Source: Actinomadura luteofluorescens (GTDB lineage: Bacteria > Actinomycetota > Actinomycetes > Streptosporangiales > Streptosporangiaceae). Taken from it: DNA of 64,000 nt. The notes below the pieces were generated by a model. That model made no database searches and was not told the origin of the DNA. It worked only from the letters and a program-made list of their open reading frames with translations. Each line of letters opens with the position of its first letter. Within the stretch, counting starts at the first letter, position 1. The translations under genes and the position numbers were made by a program. Of this stretch, positions 8,963-17,491 are shown piece after piece. The stretch spans positions 4,526,001 to 4,590,000 of the forward strand of contig NZ_JACCBA010000001.1 of NCBI RefSeq assembly GCF_013409365.1, in the 5' to 3' direction.

Positions 8963-9097
8963 CCGTCCCGCCCACCGAAGGCAAGCCGCCAAACGGCGGC
9001 GCCCATGCCACTGGCGACCAGAATGCCCGACTCATCGCCGACCTGGTTCTATGGCTTTCGGCCCGGGCGGACGACGCGACTCCTGGAGGTGATCGTG

Positions 9098-9544
9098 GTG
9101 GACGAGACGTCACTCGTTCTCAACATGTCGGCCCAAGGCCTCCGGCCGATCGCCGACGGCATCGCCTGGTTCGAGAGCCTGACGAGCGACCAGCGGCATG
9201 ACGCCCTCTCGAGGCTTGCCATGTTCTGCACCCAAGCCGGCGCGACCAGCGAGAACGCCACGGAGGCCATTCGCCGCGCGGGCATCCGGCCGACGCACAC
9301 CCCGGCGGTGCTGCTGCAGCGAGGTCGGATGGAAGTCCAGCTGGCGAAAATCGTCAATCTGCCCGAGGACGAGCGGCTCAGGTCCTTCCGTCTGCTCGTC
9401 GCACTGCTGGGCGTCTCTGACGGCCGGCGCCGGGCGCGCCTCTGCTCGGACGGATGCGGCCACGCCTGGCATCACCTTGGGGCACCGGCAGAGCCCAGCA
9501 TCCGCCTGATCACGCGGCGCGATGAGCAGCCGGACGGCCCATAA
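9098..9544 (+). CDS. DUF5958 family protein
   Basis: 148 residues. Hallmarks of this actinobacterial family are QGLRPIADGIAWFESL, RRAGIRPTHTPAVLL, KIVNLPEDER and a C-terminal CSDGCGHAWHHL with paired Cys and His. Function is unknown; homologues are small stand-alone cytoplasmic proteins. The start is decided by a near-perfect Shine-Dalgarno, GGAGGTGATC at 9085-9094, which places GTG 9098 (or 9095) at the right spacing. Confidence 0.8.
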   Translation: MDETSLVLNMSAQGLRPIADGIAWFESLTSDQRHDALSRLAMFCTQAGATSENATEAIRRAGIRPTHTPAVLLQRGRMEVQLAKIVNLPEDERLRSFRLLVALLGVSDGRRRARLCSDGCGHAWHHLGAPAEPSIRLITRRDEQPDGP

Positions 9545-9763
9545 ACCGTTTCGCCATGGGCAGGGCTCGATCAGCACATTACAATTTCGCGGCCATTCGC
9601 GGAAAAAGTGTTGCACGTTCCGGATGCTCACCTCATGGGGCGAACTCCCTGATTCGTTGCGCATTCACCTCGCCTCCGCACGGTCCTCTGTTGGCACCGG
9701 TTCCTCCCGGTGCCGCCCTGGCAACTTCGGGGCTCAAACTAGAGACAAAGGTGGTAGATAACG

Positions 9764-10018
9764 GTGGATAACACGCGCACGGGGGCTCCGGTCATGGGAG
9801 TGCCTCCGTTTTTATGCGGTAGCGGGTGGTCGGCAGTCGCTCCCTCGGTCATCGGAGCGCCGCCGCTCATCCCCGGCATCGGGTGCTCGGCGGTCGCTTC
9901 CGTGACCACCGAGGCGCCTCCGATCGTCCAGGCGTGCGACATGCCCGGCCACGTGCAGCAGACGTGCATGATCTGCCAGGTGTCGTTCTGCTCGGTGTGT
10001 GACGGTCACAGCTGCTAG
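9764..10018 (+). CDS. 84-residue repeat-containing, Cys/His-rich mini-protein
   Basis: From GTG 9764, with AAAGGTGG about nine bases upstream. The first 55 residues hold two near-tandem 19-residue repeats (VMGVPPFLCGSGWSAVAPS, then VIGAPPLIPGIGCSAVASV) and a third partial copy (TTEAPPIV). The last 27 residues are dense in metal-ligand types: CDMPGH, TCMIC, FCSVC, DGHSC, six Cys and two His. This resembles a small B-box or IBR-like zinc-binding knuckle, or a Cys-rich precursor core. No modifying enzyme lies beside it. Two strong hairpins follow, so it looks like a self-contained transcript. Function is not recognised. Confidence 0.55.
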   Translation: MDNTRTGAPVMGVPPFLCGSGWSAVAPSVIGAPPLIPGIGCSAVASVTTEAPPIVQACDMPGHVQQTCMICQVSFCSVCDGHSC

Positions 10019-10027
10019 TTCCGGCCG

Positions 10028-10106
10028 GGCCTGGTCCTCGCGTGGGCCAGGCCGGTTGAGCGGCTGATCAACCGGCCGGTCCCTCCGCACTGCGCGGAGG
10101 GACCGG
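10028..10106 (+). terminator. Double hairpin after the mini-protein gene
   Basis: The first stem is GGCCTGG/CCAGGCC (10028-10034 with 10047-10053). The second is a perfect 13-bp stem, CCGGTCCCTCCGC with its complement, at 10076-10106 around a 5-nt loop. There is no T tract, as is common in high-GC actinomycetes. Confidence 0.65.
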
Positions 10107-10279
10107 TCCCATGAACGAACGGCGGTCGGCCCCCTTGCAGAGCCGCCTCGCGCTGCCGGCGACACGGCCCCGCTTATGGGAGCTCGCAGATAACCACACG
10201 CACCCGTCCCATTAGCAGGGAAGGCGAGCCTGTCATTTTGCCCGAGGTGGGCTGAAGGGCTCGTTCTCACATGGGACGG

Positions 10280-10939
10280 TTATCGGACGAGCCTGCTTGT
10301 GAAGCCTGCCTCGACCAGACGGCGGTAGGCGGCCTCGACTTCGGACGGCATGTCCTGCGGGATGGCGAATCCTTGGCTTGGGTAGACCATGATGCGCTGC
10401 GTGTCGCCCACCAGCATGTCGACAACACGGTTCACGTCCCCGATGCTCACGATGTACTCGTCCAACGGGAGCGGTCGCGACGCGCAGACGACATCGAGTT
10501 CCGGCCACAGTTTCTTGGCGGTGGAGTAGGCGCGGCGCTGCTGGTAGGGCCGAGAGACCAGCGTCGCCGAGCGGACTTCGATCCCGCGTTCGGCGAGCAG
10601 CCTGCGAGTGAACTCGATGTTCTGACCCGTATTGGTGGCTTCGGACTCGACCAGGATCGCCTCATCGGGAACGCCGAGCGCGATGGCGTGCTCGCGGTAG
10701 TGAACGGCCTCGCCCCGCGGGAACCGCTCGATCGTCGTCGGCGCGTTGGCACCGGTGAACACGATGCGAGGGACCATGTCCCCGCGGTAAAGCTCCACCG
10801 AGAAGGCGGCGACACCGAGATCATGGCTGCCCAGTCCGATGGCGACATCGGTAGGCCGGATCGCGTGGTGCATGTCGTGGTAGTCCCACAGGGTTTCCAC
10901 GTCGGAGCGGTACGCGTCGGGCAACAAGGTCTCGGGCAC
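10280..10939 (-). CDS. YdcF/DUF218-family protein
   Basis: 219 residues from GTG 10939, preceded by GAGGGGAAGG. DUF218 features: IGLGSHDLGVA, IVFTGAN, GEAVHYREHAIALGVPDEAILVE, EATNTGQNIEFTRRLL and LVSRPYQQRRAY. In the best-known member, E. coli YdcF, the fold binds S-adenosylmethionine; other relatives (SanA, ElyC) affect the envelope. There is no membrane anchor here, so a cytoplasmic YdcF-like role is likely, with substrate unknown. Confidence 0.82.
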   Translation of the reverse strand: MPETLLPDAYRSDVETLWDYHDMHHAIRPTDVAIGLGSHDLGVAAFSVELYRGDMVPRIVFTGANAPTTIERFPRGEAVHYREHAIALGVPDEAILVESEATNTGQNIEFTRRLLAERGIEVRSATLVSRPYQQRRAYSTAKKLWPELDVVCASRPLPLDEYIVSIGDVNRVVDMLVGDTQRIMVYPSQGFAIPQDMPSEVEAAYRRLVEAGFTSRLVR

Positions 10940-11109
10940 GGACCTTCCCCTCTCACGTGGACATCCGTGCACGGCGGGACTCTAGACCTTGAGGACCGCG
11001 ACATCAGGCGGACGCGCCCATAGACCGAACTTCAATTAGGTCCAAGGTGGCGGCGACTCCGGTCGTCGCCCGCGCGACCGCCCGACAACCGACCGCGAGA
11101 AGCGAATGG

Positions 11110-11568
11110 TCAGCCGCAGTGAACCTTCTTGCCGGTCAGCTCTCCCGTGTGCGCACCGTTGGTGTTGATGGAGGCCTTGACGTACAGGCACCGATGACGG
11201 GCGTAGACGTAGAGCGGCCCGGAGTACCAATGGTTCCGCTTGCTGTAACCGTCGTATTTGCAGTTGCCGTACTTGGTCCTGGCCGCGTTGTAGACGCAGA
11301 GCTTGAGCTTGATGCTGTAGAGCGACGTCGAGCCCTTGCGGACGGCCAGCGCGCAGTTATAGCCGTTCGAGGAGTTGTAGTAGACCTTGAGATAGCCGCG
11401 GACCTTGGAGTTCACGTAGATGGAATGGGTGCTGCGCAGGGCGTACCTCGACCCGCACGACGGGCCTGCCGCACTCGCCGGCGCAGTGGACGCCAGCACG
11501 GTCGTCAGGGTCAGCGTAGGAAGCATGACAGCGGCCAGGCGCAGCGCGCGCCCTCCAATTTTGATCAC
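11110..11568 (-). CDS. Secreted cysteine-containing small protein
   Basis: 152 residues with a clear Sec signal peptide (basic start, then LAAVMLPTLTLTTVLAS, cleavage near ASAAG). The mature part has Cys in CGSRY, NCALAV, LCVYNAA, NCKYD, RHRCLYV and VHCG. It is rich in Tyr and beta-type strands and has the GPLYVYARHRC pattern seen in small secreted actinomycete proteins loosely related to spore-associated SapA. That resemblance is weak. It was probably extracellular with three disulfides. GTG start at 11568. Confidence 0.65.
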   Translation of the reverse strand: MIKIGGRALRLAAVMLPTLTLTTVLASTAPASAAGPSCGSRYALRSTHSIYVNSKVRGYLKVYYNSSNGYNCALAVRKGSTSLYSIKLKLCVYNAARTKYGNCKYDGYSKRNHWYSGPLYVYARHRCLYVKASINTNGAHTGELTGKKVHCG

Positions 11569-11914
11569 GCGTGAACCCTACGGCGACCGGGGTGGTTCCG
11601 CCAGAGCCGGATGATCTCTTGTCTCCGCTGTGACCTGCACACCTTCCACCATGTGCACTCTGCGGCCGCCCGGGCACGCGCCGCGACAGATGCCCGTCCA
11701 GCACGGATCTCATCCACCTCCGCCAAGCCTCTGCGAACACTAACGAGTCCCCTCGGACAGGAGGCACCGCGCCATTAATGGAGTGCTCCCGCCACTAGGC
11801 GCACGAGAGACCGAGCCTCCAACGGCCTATGGGCAAGAACTCGCGCAGCCGTCGCAAGGGCCCGCGAACTCAGCAGGGACGGCCACCTCTGCAGTGAACT
11901 GCGATGATCAGGGA
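11569..11914. other. 346-bp gap with no recognised gene
   Basis: No convincing coding frame. It presumably holds the promoters of the divergent secreted-protein and 11915 genes. The ORF extending the 11915 frame upstream to 11783 has no coding character. Confidence 0.4.
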
Positions 11915-12256
11915 ATGCCCACGGAGTACCTGGAGCACGGCGGGACGGTCTACGAACTGCTCAGCTACTACGCCCTGCCGGACGATGCCTGGAGCATCGA
12001 ACTGACCGACATGAGCGGGGAAGGCGGCCCGCTGGCGCATGTGCTGGTGCCGGATGAGGACATGGATCGCCCGTGCGAGGTACTGGTACTGGACTCGTCG
12101 CGGATACCCACAGAGGTCCTACGCCGCCTGCTCGTGGAGGTAGCCGAAAGCGCCCGGCACGCCGGAGCAACCTTCGTCCGTGACCAGCAGGATCCCCCCG
12201 CCGGAAGCACAATCAACCGACCGAGCCGGAAACAAGACAGGGATAAGCGACCCTGA
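11915..12256 (+). CDS. Hypothetical protein, 113 residues
   Basis: Begins MPTEYLEHGGTVYELLSYYA. The first 85 residues read as a compact alpha/beta protein (AWSIELTDMSGEGGPLAHVL, EVLVLDSSRIPTEVLRRLL). The last 25 are polar and disordered. No family recognised. The ribosome-binding site AGGGA is very close to the ATG. Confidence 0.5.
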   Translation: MPTEYLEHGGTVYELLSYYALPDDAWSIELTDMSGEGGPLAHVLVPDEDMDRPCEVLVLDSSRIPTEVLRRLLVEVAESARHAGATFVRDQQDPPAGSTINRPSRKQDRDKRP

Positions 12257-12478
12257 GATCTTTATTTCCTGGTGGCGCTCAACCATTGAGCAGGCCTCCA
12301 CGGTTCGGGCGCTGTGGTTCGGCCTCATGGAGCTGACGGAAGCCGAGGGCGCCAGGCGGAATCTGTACGTAAGCGGATGCCGGGAGTTCACTCGGGCGGA
12401 CGACTCGGGCGACCGACGTAGCGACGCCGCAGACCCGCGAGGCCCCGCCGGAAGCTCTGCTGTATTCGGGTGGCCTAA
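12241..12478 (+). pseudogene. Remnant of a hypothetical protein gene
   Basis: The frame that reads DPEIFISWWRSTIEQASTVR then ALWFGLMELTEAEGARRNLY has strongly protein-like composition over about 60 residues. It loses coding character near 12440 and runs on out of frame over the next gene. There is no credible start; it overlaps the end of the preceding ORF. It resembles the C-terminal part of small actinomycete proteins with a GLWFG-type motif. It is most likely a truncated gene. Confidence 0.3.
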
Positions 12479-12487
12479 CCTGGCGTC

Positions 12488-12736
12488 ATGCCGAGACCTC
12501 CAGAGCCGACGGATCCCGACCGTGAGGCAAGCCTTGGCCGACTTGCCCTGTGGCTGGCCCCGGAAGATCTGCAATGGCTGGCGTCTCGCTGTACGTGCAC
12601 CGACGCAACGCCCGACCATGAACGGGATCGGTGCGCCCGGGTTCGGTTTCGCGCCAGCGCCGCGCTGCACAGGCAGGCGTTGTACACGGCGGCTTCGCTG
12701 AGAGATGACGCAGGAAGCGGCGCCGCGTACCCGTGA
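12488..12736 (+). CDS. Small hypothetical protein, 82 residues
   Basis: MPRPPEPTDPDREASLGRLA onward, with helical LALWLAPEDLQWLASRC and a CTCTDATPDHERDRC stretch whose Cys and His could bind metal. No family recognised. ATG start. Confidence 0.45.
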   Translation: MPRPPEPTDPDREASLGRLALWLAPEDLQWLASRCTCTDATPDHERDRCARVRFRASAALHRQALYTAASLRDDAGSGAAYP

Positions 12737-12786
12737 CGCCGCTCGAGTACGAGGGCTCAGGGACGCGAAGCGATCGGGCACGGCAT

Positions 12787-13308
12787 TCAGAGATCAGCGA
12801 TGCGCCTTCGCCACCATGGCCAATCTTCCGGTGTGGACGGATCATGCAGAGTGCGGGCCTGATATTGCTCCGCAAGCGGGGCCACGATTGCCAAGACCTG
12901 ACGCCGGGAGTTCGGAGGGAGAGCCGCAGCGATCTCGTGGAGCGTGTCCAGCGCCTCCCGTGGATCATGACACGGGCAGGTGGGGTACACCTCCGCCGTC
13001 AGTCTCCGGCCTGGTTGCCGGAGGAACCATTTCAGCGCCGCGAGAGCCGTGGTCATCGACTCGACACCGAGGCACTTCCCGGCCCGTGAGGCTTCCGTGA
13101 TCTCCCGCAGAACCTTGGCGGGAACTCTGTCAGGGACGCTCGGAGCGGACTCGGCGTCCCTGGTGTACCGCGTCGCACGCACGCGGCCCGGCGGTCGCCG
13201 TCCCATTAATGCCGTTGTGTGATGGCCATCCCGACATCGTGGCACCAAATCGAGCAGTGCCACCACCCACTGCCCCGCACCGAGTGCTGCGGAAGCACGC
13301 GCCAGCAT
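12787..13308 (-). CDS. Hypothetical protein beside the IS110 element
   Basis: About 173 residues from the ATG at 13308. The frame stays open to 13407, but that would overlap the transposase gene. The C-terminal 110 residues look genuine: VPAKVLREITEASRAGKCLG, LPPNSRRQVLAIVAPL and RTLHDPSTPEDWPWWRRRI. The N-terminal 60 are less convincing. The gene's 5' side meets the transposon, so its original start may have been lost. Confidence 0.5.
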   Translation of the reverse strand: MLARASAALGAGQWVVALLDLVPRCRDGHHTTALMGRRPPGRVRATRYTRDAESAPSVPDRVPAKVLREITEASRAGKCLGVESMTTALAALKWFLRQPGRRLTAEVYPTCPCHDPREALDTLHEIAAALPPNSRRQVLAIVAPLAEQYQARTLHDPSTPEDWPWWRRRIADL

Positions 13309-13343
13309 CGTGCGAGCATGGAGGATGACTCTCAATGACGTTG

Positions 13344-14534
13344 TCAAGCCGCAGCGGGCAAGGGAGGCGTGAGTTGGTAGACGCGTCCGTCGCGCAGCAG
13401 GGCCCACAGCACGTTGACGCGTCGTCGGGCCAGTGCGAGCACGGCTTGAGTGTGACGTTTACCCTCGGTGCGTTTGCGGTCGTAGAAGCGCCTGGAGTCG
13501 GGGCAGGACTGGATGCTGATCAGAGCAGAGGTGTAGAAGACGCGTTGCAGCGCGCGGTTGTAGCGCTGGGGCCGGTGCAGGTTCCCGTGGACGCGGCCGG
13601 AGTCGCGGGGTACTGGGGTGACGCCGGCGAAGCTGGCCAGCTGGTCGGCCGAGGCGAACCGGTCCATGTCGCCGCCGGTGGCGGCGAGGAACTCGGCGCC
13701 CAGCAGGACTCCGATGCCGGGCATGCTGATGATCACCTCGGCAGACGGATGGCGGCGAAACCGGTCCTCAATGAGCTGGTCGAGGTCCTTGAGCTGCTCG
13801 TTGAGGGTGATCACCCCCTCGGCGAGTTGCGCCACCAGGCGGGCGGCCATCTGCTCGCCGGGCAATGTGGTGTGCTGGGTGGCAGCCGCGGCGGCGGCCT
13901 TGGCCGCCAGCGCGGCGGCGCTGCGGACCTTGCGGGCCCGCAGCCAGTCGGTCAGGCCGTCGATGCCGATCTCGCGCAGCGCGGCCGGGGTTTGGAAGCC
14001 GGTCAGCAGCACCAGCGGCCCCTGGTTGGTCAGCTCCAGGGCCCGTTCCAGCGCGGGGCAGATGGCCAGCAGCTGGTCGTGCAGCCGGTTGACCGCGCGA
14101 GTGCGGTCGGCGGCCAGGTCGCGGCGGCGGGCGACCAGCAGCCGCAACTCGACGATCAGCTCGTCATCGCCGTCCAGGATGGTCAGGTCGCGGCGCATCC
14201 GGGCCTGATCGGCGATGATCAGAGCGTCCTTGGCGTCGGTCTTGCCCGCACCCTTGTAGCCCTCGGCGGCCCGGTTGACGGTCATCCCGGGCACGTAGAC
14301 GACCCTCTGGTCGTGATCGAGCAGCAAGGTCAACAGGAGCGCCGACTCGCTGCTGTTCAGGTCGATCGCCCAGGTCACCTGCCCGGCCACATCCATGACC
14401 TGGCCGATTACCTCCAGCAACGCCGTCTCGTCGTTGGCCACCCGCCGCGACAGCAACCGCTCGCCCTCGGTGTCGACCACGGCGACGTGGTGATACTGGC
14501 GGCCGATGTCCATCCCGGCCCACGCGCGTTCCAA
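13344..14534 (-). CDS. IS110-family DEDD transposase (recombinase)
   Basis: 396 residues. The N-terminal RuvC-like DEDD domain has MDIGRQYHH, AIDLNSSESALL and KTDAKDA carrying the acidic residues. The C-terminal Transposase_20 domain has ISMPGIGVLLGAEFL, RFASADQLASFAGVTP and PRDSGR, containing the conserved Ser. It catalyses RNA-guided insertion of its own element in characterised relatives. The reading frame looks intact. TTG at 14534 follows GGGAGGCATGG; an internal ATG at 14513 is the alternative. Confidence 0.92.
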   Translation of the reverse strand: MERAWAGMDIGRQYHHVAVVDTEGERLLSRRVANDETALLEVIGQVMDVAGQVTWAIDLNSSESALLLTLLLDHDQRVVYVPGMTVNRAAEGYKGAGKTDAKDALIIADQARMRRDLTILDGDDELIVELRLLVARRRDLAADRTRAVNRLHDQLLAICPALERALELTNQGPLVLLTGFQTPAALREIGIDGLTDWLRARKVRSAAALAAKAAAAAATQHTTLPGEQMAARLVAQLAEGVITLNEQLKDLDQLIEDRFRRHPSAEVIISMPGIGVLLGAEFLAATGGDMDRFASADQLASFAGVTPVPRDSGRVHGNLHRPQRYNRALQRVFYTSALISIQSCPDSRRFYDRKRTEGKRHTQAVLALARRRVNVLWALLRDGRVYQLTPPLPAAA

Positions 14535-14677
14535 CCATGCCTCCCACCTGAGGGTTTCTCGGTCCAGCCCGCAGACGACCTCGCCGTCAGGTCCCTACAC
14601 AGCGATGCGCTCGCAACTCTCAATCAGAGGCCGAGTCCGTCACGCAGGAGCGGGCGGCAAGTCATAGGAAGCCACAC
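13344..14677 (-). mobile_element. IS110-family insertion sequence (approximate limits)
   Basis: The element contains one DEDD transposase gene and, upstream of it, 143 bp of non-coding DNA (14535-14677), where IS110-group elements encode their bridge RNA. Near-inverted sequences lie at the ends of the transposase gene: CCAACCATGCCTCCC at 14531-14545 and its near complement at 13362-13377. IS110-family elements lack classic terminal repeats and target duplications, so exact ends cannot be read here. Confidence 0.55.
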
Positions 14678-15226
14678 ATGAACGGCAGACCACTGAAAGC
14701 CACACCCGCCCCTGCCGGGGCATCCGCACCCTACGACGGGCTGGATACGTCAACGGTAGGGACCACTGACCAGGACACTCATGTGCACGTCAGGGCCTGG
14801 GCCGGCACCAAGCCCGATGGGGAACCGGTCTATGAACTGGTGCCTGCAAAGCGATTGACTGACGGACGATACGAGGTCGTCGGTACTCCAGCGCTCGTCC
14901 TCGGGTGCGCCGCCGGCGACATCGTGACCCTCGACGAGACGATGCGAGTTCGAGTGCTGCACCGTGGCGGCAACCTGGCAGTGCAAGCGGGGCCGGTCAA
15001 AGAATTCGTCCCCTCGGATGTCGATCGCTTGCGCGAGGCGATGACTCCGCTGGGTGGGCTGGTAGAGGCTCCTGCCGATCTACGATTCATCGTCGTGACC
15101 GTCCCTGCGGCCGCGGGCTTCCCCCACGTCGAGTCGATCATGAATGAGTGGGCCGCCACGGCCAACGCCGAGTGGTGGTACGGGAACGTCACACACGACA
15201 GCGGCACCCTGTTGAACTGGTGGTAG
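14678..15226 (+). CDS. DUF4265 domain-containing protein
   Basis: 182 residues. A polar 35-residue leader is followed by the DUF4265 pattern: HVRAWAGTKPDGEPVYELVP, DGRYEVVGTPALVLGCAAGD, VLHRGGNLAVQ and a C-terminal EWWYGNVTHDSG. Function of the family is unknown. The ATG at 14678 has AGGAAG upstream. It begins right at the edge of the IS110 element. Confidence 0.75.
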   Translation: MNGRPLKATPAPAGASAPYDGLDTSTVGTTDQDTHVHVRAWAGTKPDGEPVYELVPAKRLTDGRYEVVGTPALVLGCAAGDIVTLDETMRVRVLHRGGNLAVQAGPVKEFVPSDVDRLREAMTPLGGLVEAPADLRFIVVTVPAAAGFPHVESIMNEWAATANAEWWYGNVTHDSGTLLNWW

Positions 15227-15416
15227 CCATGGACCCGCGTATTCGCTCCGGCATGGGTGGTGAGGATGAGCCGCCAGTCCCTTTGGCCCGCGAAGCCGAA
15301 GGTTGACATGGCCAGAGTTGTCCCCCTTTCACCCCTGCCCTCGGCGTGCCCGATGCGAGACACTCCCAAGTGCACGGAGAGCGAATCCCGATGCGGGGAC
15401 GACGTTTGGAGAGCCG

Positions 15417-15983
15417 ATGCCGCATATCGCCCTGGGGAACGACGCGTCCGGAATCATCTCGCTGTTCGCCTACCGGCCCGAGACCGCGCGCCCGTTGAGC
15501 GAGCTGGCCGAGGTGCTGCTACGCGGCCCGAGCTCCCTGAGCCGCGGCGAGCGGGAACTGATCGCCTCCTACGTTTCGGCCCTCAACGAGTGCGAATTCT
15601 GCACCAGCTCACACGCGGCGTTCGCCGCCGCCCAGCTCCCCGAGGGCATCGCCCTGGTCGACCAGGTACGGGCCGACCTCGAGAGCGCACCCGTATCGCC
15701 GAAGCTGAAGGCCCTGCTGCGGGTGGCCGGCGCCGTCCAGCGGAGCGGGCGCGACGTGCGGCCCGAGGACGTGGCCGCCGCTCGCGCCGAGGGCGCGACC
15801 GACGTCGAGGTACACGACACGGTGCTGATCGCCGCGGCGTTCTGCATGTTCAACCGGTACGTGGACGGCCTCGGCACGACCCTGCCCGACGACCCCAAGG
15901 AGTACACGGCGTCCGCCAACGCGATCGTCAGCGGCGGATACCTGGCCATACTCGGCCGCCCGGAAGCGCACGCCGACACGTAA
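15417..15983 (+). CDS. Carboxymuconolactone decarboxylase/AhpD-like peroxidase-related protein
   Basis: 188 residues from ATG 15417, preceded by GGAGAG. The AhpD-like core NECEFCTSSH provides a CxxC pair plus His for peroxide or disulfide chemistry, and FNRYVDGLGT is the usual second motif of peroxidase-related AhpD proteins. It is a stand-alone cytoplasmic protein. Specific substrate unknown. Confidence 0.85.
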   Translation: MPHIALGNDASGIISLFAYRPETARPLSELAEVLLRGPSSLSRGERELIASYVSALNECEFCTSSHAAFAAAQLPEGIALVDQVRADLESAPVSPKLKALLRVAGAVQRSGRDVRPEDVAAARAEGATDVEVHDTVLIAAAFCMFNRYVDGLGTTLPDDPKEYTASANAIVSGGYLAILGRPEAHADT

Positions 15984-16207
15984 GCCGGCAATCACGCCGG
16001 TAAGCCCGGCCGTGTCGACGGCGCGGCCGGCGCTGCCCCTGAGCGCGAGGGCCAAGGCTGAACAGAAACAAACGCCGCCCTCTTCTGCCTCGCCCGCCGA
16101 CGCAGCCACATCCTCTACGCAATGCTCCTCGACAAGCAGCCCTACCAACCAACACGTCGACCAGCCACTCAGGCAGCCTGACGCCCCCGACTGAGATGGT
16201 CACTCAT

Positions 16208-16528
16208 ATGAGCGAGTTCACCCGAGCCTTGATCACCGCAGCCATCCAAGACCGCGGTCCGGCCTGGGAAGCAACTGGCACCCAGTGGCAGATCACCACC
16301 GGACCCAAGACCGACAAGCCTTCAGTCTGGGTCACCTGCGAAAACACCCACAACCTCGCCCAGCTCACCATATGGAGCAGCGGAGAGGCCGAACTCGACC
16401 TCGGTCACCCCACCGACGATGCCACCACGAGCATCCACTACGACCTCGCCACGCACGAAGACCTGGCCACCCGCCTCGGCGACCTCACCGATCTACTCAA
16501 CCGGCGCCCCACCGCTTCAAACCCATAG
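16208..16528 (+). CDS. Hypothetical protein, about 106 residues
   Basis: MSEFTRALITAAIQDRGPAW onward, an alpha-beta protein with beta strands QWQITTGP, SVWVTCENT and AQLTIWSSGEAELDL, and a C-terminal helix HEDLATRLGDLTDLLNRR. In composition it resembles small immunity-type proteins, but no family is recognised. An in-frame ATG at 16196 would add four residues. Confidence 0.55.
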   Translation: MSEFTRALITAAIQDRGPAWEATGTQWQITTGPKTDKPSVWVTCENTHNLAQLTIWSSGEAELDLGHPTDDATTSIHYDLATHEDLATRLGDLTDLLNRRPTASNP

Positions 16529-16783
16529 GGACACCCCCGGTCAGACGTCCCACCTCGACGAACCTTGATCCTCAAGTGACCGCTCTCGCTCTTTGATCAC
16601 CATGCCTAATGGCCCGCTGATGGCCCGCAGCACCGCCCCGCGGCCTGCACACATGGCAAGGCGCTCATCCCGCGTCCGGCCTGGGCACGCACCACCACGG
16701 ACGAACGAACCCGTCCGGAGGGGCCTGGGGAACCACGGGGATCCCCAGTAGCGCACGCCGAACTCCCCCGCGGGTCGACCTCG

Positions 16784-17104
16784 TCAGAGCGGCACGACCT
16801 CAACCCGGCAGCTTTCATCGTCGACGTCCCCGAAGCGAAGGACAGCCTCGTTCGGTCGGAGACCAGCCGTTCGAAGCACCGGCCGAATGGCCTGGAGCAG
16901 CCTCTCGGCATCAGGGCCGTAGAGATAGATCTGCGCAGTGCTCTGGCCGAACTCGTGACCGTCGACCTCGCCATCACCCGCTGTTTCAAGGGCTTCTTCA
17001 AGTTGATGCGCCAGCGCGTAGATCGCACCTCGTTCCGGCTCAGTGCCGTACCCGTCACCGGTGAGGGCGAACTTCAAGAACACAGCGTGCTCAGTCGACA
17101 ACAT
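16784..17104 (-). CDS. Hypothetical protein, 106 residues
   Basis: Starts at the ATG at 17104, with GGGAG seven bases upstream: MLSTEHAVFLKFALTGDGYG, then helical AIYALAHQLEEALETAG and beta-rich TAQIYLYGPDAERLLQAIRP. The ferredoxin-like layout resembles many small actinomycete hypotheticals. The frame is open far upstream, through the tRNA gene, so the short start is clearly right. Confidence 0.6.
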   Translation of the reverse strand: MLSTEHAVFLKFALTGDGYGTEPERGAIYALAHQLEEALETAGDGEVDGHEFGQSTAQIYLYGPDAERLLQAIRPVLRTAGLRPNEAVLRFGDVDDESCRVEVVPL

Positions 17105-17377
17105 GGGCTCCCTGAGGCGGGCAAAGGACTCGCGCACAGAATAGAGGCGTTGACAGCGGCGCGGCCGGCGCGGCGGGCGGTCGGGGCAGGCCGGTGGACG
17201 CGTCGCGATGCGCGGCCCCGCGCGGCCGTCCGGTGACCGGCGCCCACGCCGCGCGGGCCTCCAACACTGAAAAGATGCGCTCAACAGGAAGGTCAAGGCG
17301 GGGCGGGGCGGCGAGGATGAGAGGGCGGCCTTGGTAGCGAACTCGTCCCTGTGGCCTGATCGCACGCTTATTGCACG

Positions 17378-17410
17378 AACGCCCCCGCCCGGGGTCTGGG
17401 CGGGGGCGTT
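17378..17410 (-). terminator. Bidirectional hairpin after tRNA-Ala
   Basis: AACGCCCCCGCCC and GGGCGGGGGCGTT form a perfect 13-bp stem around a 7-nt loop, directly 3' of the tRNA gene on its strand. Confidence 0.8.
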
Positions 17411-17415
17411 TTGGC

Positions 17416-17491
17416 TGGTGGAGCCTAGGGGATTCGAACCCCTGACACCCGGCTTGCAAAGCCGGTGCTCTACCAACTGAGCTAAGGCCCC
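17416..17491 (-). tRNA. tRNA-Ala(TGC)
   Basis: Read on the minus strand: acceptor GGGGCCT pairing with AGGCTCC, D-loop AGCTCAGTTGGTAGAGC, anticodon loop CTTTGCAAG giving TGC, T-loop GGTTCGAATCC, discriminator A, and an encoded CCA. All arms pair. Only upstream hypotheticals and a terminator surround it; in many actinomycetes this tRNA sits beside tRNA-Ile next to gyrA. Confidence 0.96.

Noticed and set aside
9739..9969. 76-residue minus-strand ORF opposite the Cys-rich mini-protein
   Set aside because: The plus strand has the ribosome-binding site and downstream terminators; the minus ORF merely mirrors the internal repeats.
9764..10018. Confident call of a lanthipeptide or other RiPP precursor
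   Set aside because: No synthetase, cyclase, radical SAM or transporter gene adjacent; the CxxC spacing suits zinc binding as well.
13335..14681. 448-residue plus-strand ORF opposite the IS110 transposase
   Set aside because: Antisense shadow; low-complexity Gln/Gly/Val composition.
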